DNA of 64,000 bases from Diplosphaera chodatii (Eukaryota; Chlorophyta; Trebouxiophyceae; Prasiolales; Stichococcaceae), in NCBI GenBank assembly GCA_032358165.1, contig JAALGY010000041.1, positions 2,604,001 through 2,668,000 on the forward strand. Direction: 5' to 3'. A program made the translations under genes and the position numbers. The notes below the pieces were generated by a model that worked only from the letters and a program-made list of their open reading frames with translations, did no database searches and was not told where the DNA came from. Of this stretch, positions 55,143 to 64,000 are shown piece after piece. Each line of letters begins with the position of its first letter. Positions within the stretch are counted from its first letter, which is position 1.

Positions 55143-58100
55143 TTACAGCTTTGCTGCTGACGCCGCCTCGGGGGCTGCTGTTGCGGCTGCATCTACAGGC
55201 GCTGCATCCTCCCGATTCCTTACGAACTTCTCCAGCCAATCGTCCATCTCGGCTGCCATGTGCAGCAGGCTCTCGTGCGCCCTGCGGCAGACACTTCAGC
55301 AGTGTGGATGCCCAGACTCGACACGAACTACCAGGGTCCTGTGCTGCAGCTCTGCCTTGCCAGGTGAGGGTGTCACTACCCAGACCCCACAAATGCGGTG
55401 CTCTGCGCCCGAAGCACCATGAAGACATCCTAAAACAGGTGACGCCTCCTTGTGTCGCAGCTTTACAACTTGCGTGTAAGCACTGCAATATGCTCACCTG
55501 TAGCCGTGCGACTCATGGGGCAGGATGACGAGGCGACAGGGCGCGCCATTGCCCTTCAGCGCGGCGTAAAACCTCTCGCTCTGCAGCGGGAACGTCCCTG
55601 CACACGCCACACACCACGACTTGCTGGGCACACCCTCTGACTGCGACAGCGTTGCAGTCTGATCACATTGCAAATATGTGCGGGAGCCGGACTTCAACAG
55701 CAGTGCGGCATTGCGTAGGGCGGCACATGCATTGCCATCATTGCCTGCTCCACAGCACAGGGTCTGCAAAGGTCAAAGCCCTCCAGATCCCGACCTGTGT
55801 TGTTGTCGTCGGCGCCGTGGATGAGCAGCAGCGGCTTTTTGATCTTGTCGGCGTTCTGGAACGGGCTCATCAGTGCATATGTGTCTGGCGCCTGCCACAG
55901 CGTGCGCTCCTCGGCTTGGAAGCCGAAAGGCGTGAGCGTCCTGAGCAGCAGCACAGGCAACAGATGTGTATCTCAGTCAAGATGCACGGTTCAGCAGTTA
56001 CACTGTCATATGCTGCTGTCACACGTCAGAGCTTTCCCTGTGCATGCACCATGTGCTGCCTTCAGCAGCAATGCCTCAGAAAGCAGTTCACAGTGTACTA
56101 TAACACTACTGTGTCTCTGTCATCCGCACCTGTTGTAGGCGCCGCTGCGGGCGATGCCGGCGGCGAACAGGTGCCCCGCGTGCGCCAGCAGGTTGGCGGC
56201 CATGAAGGCGCCGTAGCTGTGCCCGCCCACAGCGATGCGCGACGGGTCCGCCACCCCCGCATCCACCACCACCTGCACCACAACCCTCGGTGTGTTGGCA
56301 CAGCCTGAGAGTAGGCAGATGAATGAGATTGGCGTCTTCTCCACAGTGCATGATATGCTCTTCACCTCCTGTCGGCCAGACTAGGATCGACCTGTACCTA
56401 CACATGCTCCAAACCTCACATGGCCTTCAGGGGTTCCGGCCATCGAGCGTGTGGTTCTGCACGGTGAAACGGTGTAGCGATTAGGCTGATCCGTTGTGGG
56501 GACGCTGGCCATCATTCTTACCAAAGAAGGTGCTCAACCGGGACAAAAGCCGCAGCATCCCTGCGCGCCGCTGCTCGGAATTTGACAGAGGGCGTGGCCG
56601 AACCACTCGTGCAGCGGGGCGTCAACTGCACGCTCTGCCGGCCCTCAGCAGCGGCTGTGACCCGTTCCTGGGCCGCATGGACGCTCTTGAGAGCTTCTTT
56701 TTGATGGGCGGGGAGGGAAGCGTCCTGGGTAAAGACCTCCCACGGAAGGCTGCCATTTCTGGCGAGTGCGCAAACACTATTTAGGGTTAGGGGGTGCATT
56801 GCCTGCAACCCTGGCGGTGAGTGCCTGCTGGCCCAGGTGCAGAGGATGCGTGCCAGCTGGCAACGCTAGAGCGCACATGAACGATGCCGAACTGTGCGAT
56901 GCCTAGTTATGGGTGTGATCGGCTGCCCTAGTCGTTGTTTGCAGCCATGTCAACCGCTACCTTCTGCACTGCGACCTAGGTCCGATGACGAGCGACAGCT
57001 ATCCTATAGGTGCCCACCGCTGGAGTTGATGAGCTATGTCAAGACCGCATGGTGATGCGGCAGGGGGGCCTCCTACCGCACACATACCAGTCTTTGTACG
57101 TGTTGTTGATGGTTGCTTGACTTCCCTCCCAACTGCCTCACCTTCACTGCTGCCTCTGCTGATGCGATCAGCTGCTCCCGGAAGGTGTCGTTGGGCTCCT
57201 CATCGCCCTCTGCCACGATTGGCATCGTCGGCCCGTCCTGCAACACCCAGCTCACTCCGTGCTCCACACCGGGTACAGTATGCAAGGGACACAAGCAGCC
57301 GCCACAGCAGCAGGCATGCAGCTGACAAATCTGCTGCACCCAGAGCCCTGCTGCTCACCAGGATGGCGTAATGCCGGGCCAGCCACAGCAGGGGGCTCAT
57401 TGCACTGACGCCGCTGAACTGGTAGGGTGACTGCCGCAGCTGCCCCGCTGCATCCTGCAACGCAGCCACAGAGGTCGGATGCCATGCAGCAGAAGCATGT
57501 CTGGTGCCTGCAGGAAGCAAGCCTGCATGCTTCAAGGGGTTCGTTCCAATACTATGCTGTCAATGGTGGCTGTCACCTTTGACTTGAATTCGCGGGGGTA
57601 GGCCCACAGGATGCAGGGCAGCTTGCCATCACGCTCCCGGTCATATCCAGGTGGTGTGTACAGCGTGGCTGTCAGGTCCACCCCATCGTCTCGCTTGTAC
57701 CTGGACAGCACAGCTCATCATTTGCTGCCCCAGAACCTCACGCTGTAAATGCAAGCTTGTGAAGGGCCTCACTAACCATATTCCTGGCGCCGGCATCAAC
57801 AGCACCATGTGACCGCGATTGCTTTCATGACCCTGTCTGGACACAGCTCCTCACCGCACTATCTCCTTCTGCAAGTCCTTGATGCTAGGATACGGGTGTG
57901 GGAAGTAGGACAGCCGCCGCTCGGTCGGCTGCTCCTCACCGTTGAATTGCAGGAAGTAGTACTGCATTGCAGGGAGGTCATGCTCAGTGTTGCATCTGTT
58001 AACACGCTCTCTGGTGCTACACGCATCGATCAGGCTTGGCAGTGCACGGCAGTATGCAACCCAGGCTGCTAGCTGAGGGTGAAGGCAGGGTCGTTGCGGT

Positions 58101-61100
58101 GGCAGGCATGGGTTAGCACCTGCGGAGGTTCTGTGACAGACTCCCGTGTCAGCAGCAGCTTCAGGGTGTCCAGGCTGATGGGGCTGCCGTCTGCGTTCTC
58201 GCTGAGAATGCTGCCTAGATCGAAGAACACTTGAAGGTCTCAATGACTGAAAATGCCCCATGCACAGCAACGAGCTCGCTGCAGCACAGCCTTTGACATG
58301 ACCCACTACTACCTGCCACGCAGTGCCTAGGGAAATTGCTAAATGGCGCTGCAGCCACGAAGACACACCTGTGGACTCGTAGTAGGGTGGCTGGGAGCGC
58401 CACAGGCGCTGCGTCTCCTTCGTCTGCAGGTCCAGCACGTCCACAAAAGGGCGGTTGCCCTCTGGGCTGGCGCCCCGACCCTGCAGTCCCGCATACACAT
58501 GAACAGCTTGCACTCAGCTACCCCTTGCGCCAACATGCAACAGCTGCCCCGGCTTGATGCCGACCTGCTTATGACTGCCTAAGGTGACGGCACCACCGAG
58601 CAGCTCACCCACGTGATATTCTAGCGCATGCAGGCTGAGCAAGCAGCAGCTTGCTGAATCTGCTTGAGCAAGCTGTTGCTTGGCATGCGGAGACGCTGCC
58701 GCACCTGGAGCAGCAGCCGTCGGCTGGGGCCTGCCAGCTGCGCCAGGGTGTAGGTGCCCATCGGCGTGCGCGCTGTGGCCGGGCTGCCTGGGTCTGTGTA
58801 CGCGTCCTCGTAGTTGCGGTCGAACAGCACCTGCAGCAGAGTGTGTTGTCACACTCTGTGCACCCCTTGTCATTTGCACGCAGGTAACACATCAGAGGCA
58901 CAAACCCCTGCACAAGGCGGCCTCCTGCAATTCTCTCCCCCATATGCGAACACGCATGCACACAGGCCACCTGCACTACTCACGCCGTCAGGTACAGCGG
59001 CAAACGCACCTGCATGCCGTCCTGGGGTCGGGAGGGCGCAATGGTGTGGATCACGGAGCGCCGCGTCTTCCACCACGACTCGTACACCAGCGCCAGCTCG
59101 TCGTCGCCCCACGACACCCCACCGCACCGCAAATCCGTCCCTGTCAGGCAGCACACATGGAAGTGACAGTCAGCACAACCGGCACAGGACTGGCTGGTTT
59201 TGTCGTTCGTGAAGGCGTGCATGATGCGGTCATAAATCTGTGCACACAGTTCTTCAGGTGAACATGCTGCAATGCATCTTTCGTGGGGCCGAGCCACCTG
59301 CCAGCTGCATTGGCTCGCTGCCGCCAGGGCCAGCCTCGTCAGCCGGCAAGGTGTACACTATGTCGCGGGGCGACACATCGTTTGCTGGATCGCCCTCATC
59401 CTGCCATCAGTGCAGCAGTATTAGTGACTGTTTTATTCCAGTGTATTGATCCAGAGTGCAACCTGGGAAGGCAGGTCACGACACCACAAATTGTTTGCAT
59501 ATCATAGCAATTCTGCAAATGACAGGTTGTTGACGCATGCACCTGGGCCTCCATCCAGACGAGCTCAGCTGGCTTGTCTGACCGCCATTCGAGGCCGCGT
59601 GGCCCCTTGCGGCAGCTGTTGAAGGCGACGGGGATGTCCAACGCAAGCGGAAGGTAGCTGATCTCTCGGACAAAGTTGCCATCCCTGAACCAACAAACAG
59701 CACATTTGCCATAGCTTGTTGTATAGCAGCTTGGGACGACTAAGCATGGGCAGTCGTTTCCAGCATGCAATTATCCTGAGTTACATGAACCGCCTCTGCT
59801 GTCATATGACACTCCAGCAGCTGCTTAGGTAACGCATGGCGATGAGTGCCCAATGTGGTGCAGCACTTCCGCACCAACCATTCACATCTTTAAGCAGGGT
59901 CGAAGTTCGCCGGCATGCCGCTCCTGTGTGTCACCGAATGGGACACGGCAGAGAGCAGCAGGCAGGTCGGCGCACCTGTCCCAGAGCTGCGTGCGCCGGG
60001 GGAAGCGGCCGCAGGGCACCTCATAGCTGAAGGGCCGCTCCAGCCAGGCCACCATCACGTACCGCCCGTCCGGGCTGGGCGCTGCGCCGCAGTACATGCG
60101 CGGCGGCCCGAAGGGCGTCACCTCACCAGTGGACACCTGCGCAGTCCAGGCCTCGGCCGCGTCAGCATGCCTGTTGTGCGGAGCCATGATATGCGAGCTG
60201 CACGAAATCCGAATGCAGAGCAGACGTGTGAATGGCGTGCCTTGATGCTGACGATGGCCACGCTGGTGAAGTGCTCGAAGCTGTCCTCGTCGTGCTGATC
60301 CTTCAGCAGGTCCTGGTACGTCCGCGCCTCTGACTGTGGGCGTGCAGGATGAGTGGCAACTGTCAGCGGTGTCTAGTAAGCTCTCACAACAGTTTCCAAG
60401 CAGCGCAAGCATCAACTGCTTGGCGACCATGCCTGACGTCGGCATAGCGACCACGCTATGCCGCGCAGGGCCTCACCTTTGCGCCGGTGGCATTGTCCTG
60501 GATGCGTGGGCCGGTGGGTGCAGGCGGACGTGACGGCGCCGCCTCAGCGCCCTCAGGAATGACATTAGCCAAGATCGTGTCGACATCCACCCATGTGTAC
60601 CTGTGGGTGCGATAGACAACCACATCGCTGTGTTGCCCGCAATGTTCCTAGTCATGTGCCTGAACGTCAGGCTGGCACTTGCTGCTTCTGCGCTGCAGCA
60701 GTCAGACACCGCGATGCGCACTCGTCAAAGACGGTATTCAGACCGCCCAGCAGCTTCCGGGCCTTGCCAGTGGACGCATCTGCCACCCACAGCTCCAGTG
60801 GCCCACGCGGCGGATCGTCCACTCCGCCTGCGGCGCAGTGCATCATCAATACCTACGGTGCATGGCACTAAGAAGCACACCCCTCCTTGTGCACCTGCGG
60901 TCATCCGCGTGTAGAGATACGCATGACCCCGTGCTGCAAAGCTCATTCACCTGCGCTGCGGACTGTAAACGCGACCTTGGAGCCGTCCCTGCTCCAGGAG
61001 GGGAAGTTGAGCCAGGCGCCGGGCGGCACGCCGCTCACCACCGTCTGCTGCTCCGGCGGCACCGGGATGGTGGTGTCGTCCGTCACTGTCGTGGATCAAC

Positions 61101-62084
61101 CATTGTGTCAACGGTGTGTGCCCTTGAGACCGTTCTGCGTCTTCGTGGGCACTCGGCTGTCAGAACCTCAAACTGTCCTCCTGGTGGTAGGCACCTTTGA
61201 TGAGCGCCAGGCGGGTGTAGTGCGACATGCGGCTGCGGCTGACCTGCTCCGGGTCAATGCGCAGCCCTGCACCCACGGACATCGAACTTGCAGGCCAGAT
61301 CTGGGCCTGCAGGCATGTCACGTGGTCGTTCCGCATCCAACTGTGGCATCCGAGCACATCTTGACACAGCACGCTGATGCCTGCCTCACCTGCCAGCTTG
61401 AGCTCGGAGCGCCCCAACTCCGTGATGGGTGGGTGTGGCGGCGGCCGGTCCATTTGCAGGATCTGCACGTGTTACGTACTTTGAATTACGCCTAAGGCCA
61501 CTGACACACGGCAAGAGTGTACTGAACCTGTTCATGAAACCTGCCGACAGGTCTGCACCTGTGTGCGGTCGGGGCTGAAGGACAGCAGGGGCTGCAGGGG
61601 GGCGTCAATGATGTCGACGATCTCCTGCGGCGGCATCTGGTAGCCCTCGACCTCCTGTGCAGCGCCGTTGCCATTGGGCATCGGCGGCAGGCCCGCTCCT
61701 GCGTTTTTACACCATGTTGTATTCGGCACAGCACCCTCTGGTTTTGTGTGTTCAGTGCAGCTGCTTGGTGTTATGCCATCCCCACGATATCAAAAGCAGC
61801 GAGCCTGTACAGCAAATATTTTGCAGCTTGTGCGCACCGTTGCCTGTACCATTGGTGGTTGCCGCGGCGCATGATGTACGAAACGGGTGCGGATACAGTG
61901 CAACCTGGCTTCGCACGAGCCTGCCACCGTATGCCATTGGAGAACGGTCCAGTGGCGTGTGCGTCGCTGGCACCCTGTATGAAGCGCAGCTGCATGTCAA
62001 GTGTCCATGCTGTATGTGGCGGCGCTGTTGCACCAGATATGACTGCAGTCTGGAGGCCCTTTCGACCAAGGGGCGCCTGAGCAT
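55143..62084 (-). CDS. CGEP: chloroplast glutamyl endopeptidase (S9D prolyl-oligopeptidase family)
   Basis: Serine peptidase that cleaves after Glu in the plastid stroma. The start at 62084 gives MLRRPLVERASRLQSYLVQQ, a plausible transit peptide, though its join to the next exon is unresolved. The beta-propeller exons follow the plant protein: PPQEIVDIIDAPLQPLLSFS (61.6 kb), DPEQVSRSRMSHYTRLALI (61.2 kb), FSYEVPCGRFPRRTQLWDR (60.0 kb), GGVSWGDDELALVYESWWKT (59.1 kb) and FPHPYPSIKDLQKEIVR (57.9 kb). The catalytic domain has PTMPIVAEGDEEPNDTF, the Ser in GGHSYGAFMAANLLAHAGHL (Ser codon 56216-56218), Asp in LLIHGADDNNTG (55.8 kb) and His in LPHESHGY (55.5 kb), ending ASAAKL* at 55143. The triad is intact. 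About twenty-three exons. One intron, 57141-56273, is unusually long and holds an open frame. Confidence 0.9.
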
Positions 62085-62347
62085 GCTTCCCGGCGCGGCT
62101 CAGGCTGACATTGGTCCGTGCGTGAACATGCAAGTGAGCGTTGCACTGCCACGTTTGCTTGGTGCATTGCTGCATTTTGTAGAATAGAAGCCCTGCAGCA
62201 CTGCCCCTCGCCCTGCCACCGCCCAGCGGCCCAGGCCGGCTCTCAATGCTGCACACTCCTCTGCAGTGCAGTGATTTATATTGTCTTGGCACACAGAGCG
62301 AGTGGGAGCCCACCATGTGTCATCTTGGGCCTGATTGATGGGCGAGC
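62085..62347. promoter_or_regulatory. short divergent promoter region
   Basis: 263 bases between the endopeptidase ATG (minus) and the FHA-kinase ATG (plus). Likely a bidirectional promoter. It contains ATTTATA at about 62273-62279. Confidence 0.45.
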
Positions 62348-63870
62348 ATGGGTCTGGCACTCATCACACCAGATGGGCGCATGCTCCGGTTGTCGGATGG
62401 ACAGTCAGGCCTGACCTTGGGCCGCGCCGATGTCCACACAGGTCGTCTCGCCGACGGCATGCCGACATGTATCAGCAGGCGAGCTGCAACCTTGAAACCT
62501 TTCTGCAGGGATGTCGGAGTGACCTCCGCCACAGCATGCACAGCATGATGGCGTCCAGACGGAGTCAGGCTCACCTGATGCGCCAGTGCACCAGGCTGAT
62601 GTGCCTAACTGATGTCTGCCTACGTCATGTCTACAGGAAGCACTGCAGGATCACAAAGCATGAAGACAGTGCCGCCAGGGTAGAGTGCATCGCGTCGCTG
62701 AACCCCATCACTGTTTGCCATAAACTTGAGGATGGTGTCGACCTCAAGACGCTGAATCCAGGTGGTGACCATGTGCATCGATGACACAAGCACCTACATA
62801 AGTCGTCTGGCACGGACTGCTTCTGCTGTGACGAAACACATAGTGTGCTGCGTGGTGTATATGGGAATGTAGGTGTGATGCACCTGCGCAGGAGATGGCT
62901 GCGTCATCCACCCTGGTGACCGCATCGCACTGCTTGCCAGCGTGCAGGACAGCAGCGCCGCACAGTTTGAGCTCTGTATCGATGGCAGTGATGCAGTCCC
63001 CAGCGCAGCAGGGATGCCTGCACTCGCGCTGGGACAAGGTCAGACGCAGACCACAGACACGCAGCTAGCCAGTACCTCGGATGGTGACATGACCGCCGTG
63101 CAGCGGCAACCTACGAAGCCGCAGCAGATCGACATCAGTGCAGCAGATGAGCAGCCGCCCCGGAAGCGGTAAGGCTCATGTGTCTATGTTCATCTGTTGG
63201 TTCACTGGTGGGATACCGTGCCTGAGGTGCGCCATCCAGCATATGTGTGAGCACTAGCGCTCGCTTGGCAGGCAGCGGAGCAGCAGTCACGAGCCACAGG
63301 CAGTGCAGCCGCCGGCTGGACCAGCTCGCCCAATCATGATTGTGCTTGTTGGCGCACCAGGCAGCGGAAAGAGTACATTTGCAGAGAGTTTAGTGAACCA
63401 GTCGCCGCTGACCTGGCGTCGCGTGAACCAGGTAGTCATGTGCATCTCGCCTCATCGTGTCTGGTCAACCGATGTAGATGAGTGTCAATGTCACCGCGAG
63501 TTTGCCGGTAGTACACTCCCCCAGTCCTAGTGCAGGACACCATCGATGGCGGCAAACGTGGCAGCCGGAAGCAGTGTGTGGATGCAGCGCAGGCAGCGCT
63601 CATCGCTGGTGCGCATTGTCCAACGGCAAGCCAAACAGTACCTCGGCTGTCTGCCTCAGATGTTCATCCCTGAGGTCGTGTTGCCGACTCGGCTTTGCAG
63701 GGGAGAATGTGATCATTGACCGGACCAATTTTGATGCGGCACAGCGTATGAGCTTCCTGAAGCTCGCTGAGCAGCAGAGCGTGGCTGCGTACGGCGTGGT
63801 GCTCCACCTAGACGTCAGCATATGTGTGAAGCGTGCCATCGAGCGCACTGACCATGAAGGCGGCTTGCAG
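62348..63870 (+). CDS. FHA plus P-loop kinase protein (aprataxin/PNK-like), 5' part
   Basis: Six visible exons (62348-62478, 62637-62761, 62892-63168, 63272-63431, 63536-63608, 63701-63870) give 312 codons in phase; the gene runs off the window. The N-terminus is an FHA-like phosphopeptide-binding domain: MGLALITPDGRMLRLSDGQ, LTLGRADV, SRKHC (exons 1-2), NPITVCHKLEDGVDLKTLNP and GDGCVIHPGDRIALL. After a Gln/Pro-rich linker comes the kinase domain: PIMIVLVGAPGSGKSTFAES (Walker A), DTIDGGKRGSRKQCVDAAQ, ENVIIDRTNFDAAQR (Walker B-like) and VSICVKRAIERTDHEGGLQ. This domain matches the kinase part of the plant aprataxin-like protein bHLH140 and of PNKP, so a role in DNA strand-break end repair is inferred. 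The C-terminal HIT domain expected for aprataxin would lie beyond base 64000. The first intron has a GC donor. Confidence 0.8.
62479..62636 (+). other. GC-AG intron in the FHA-kinase gene
   Basis: ATC AGC AG is followed by GCGAGC; the acceptor is GTCTACAG. Joining gives SRKHC, the expected FHA motif around the conserved Ser-Arg and His. No GT donor gives an open frame. Confidence 0.65.
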
Positions 63871-64000
63871 GTGCGCAATGCTGCATCATGGTGTTGAAAC
63901 TTGACGAGGAGACTGTGCAAAGCCCAGTCCTCTCAAGCTCAGTTGTATGTCTTGCTGATTCAACCCAAGGCTGCATGCAGCAGCCTCTGTAGGGTTCAAC

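Noticed and set aside
56780..56793. Telomere-like TTTAGGG TTAGGG in an intron
   Set aside because: Only about two units, one imperfect, inside an intron. Too short to be an interstitial telomere tract.

Overview
This is nuclear DNA of a eukaryotic green alga, most likely a chlorophyte of the Trebouxiophyceae/Chlorophyceae type. Coding exons are GC-rich. Almost every gene is cut into short exons with GT(G)-type donors and TGCAG-type acceptors. Several proteins have the land-plant version of their family (HSP110-type Hsp70, chloroplast glutamyl endopeptidase, TRAF-like protein with four MATH domains, YAK1, SCC4), and TGTAA poly(A)-like signals lie after several stops. I saw no bacterial operon, CRISPR array, rRNA, tRNA or intact transposon. 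Gene models were assembled by eye from reading frames and splice signals. For most small and medium genes the exon lengths sum to a multiple of three; the larger models are approximate in their inner exons.

Layout: (1) 88-756 (+) 3' part of a mitochondrial ICT1/ArfB-like peptidyl-tRNA hydrolase, start outside the window. (2) 1172-12042 (-) very large TRAF-like protein with four MATH domains. (3) 13196-17767 (+) HSP110-type chaperone. (4) 18137-18619 (-) bS21-type ribosomal protein. (5) 19389-23062 (+) beta-amylase. (6) 24175-25407 (+) ARF GTPase. (7) 25709-29712 (-) unrecognised protein with a hydrophobic segment, an acidic region and a coiled coil. (8) 30251-32744 (-) TCAIM-like J-related protein. 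(9) 33043-34481 (+) TPR protein. (10) 34725-37530 (-) SAM50/OMP85. (11) 38094-38862 (+) BOD1/SHG1-like protein. (12) 39086-39803 (-) glycine-rich TGD5-like protein. (13) 40321-40979 (+) RPB11. (14) 41921-43113 (+) unrecognised small protein. (15) 44258-50109 (-) YAK1/DYRK kinase. (16) 50899-54804 (+) SCC4/MAU2 cohesin loader. (17) 55143-62084 (-) chloroplast glutamyl endopeptidase. (18) 62348 to beyond the window (+) FHA plus P-loop kinase, aprataxin/PNK-like.

The genes do not form one pathway; they are mainly housekeeping genes. The clearest organisation is positional: most sit in head-to-head pairs sharing a short upstream region (as little as about 260-300 bp) and tail-to-tail with the next pair. 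Four genes have mitochondrial roles (ICT1-like, bS21-like, TCAIM-like, SAM50), which may be chance. I found no convincing undescribed multi-gene system. The best candidates for novelty are the unrecognised gene at 25.7-29.7 kb, the FHA-kinase architecture at the right edge, four GC-AG introns, two apparent single-base frameshifts, and possible orphan exons at 12.2-13.0 kb.
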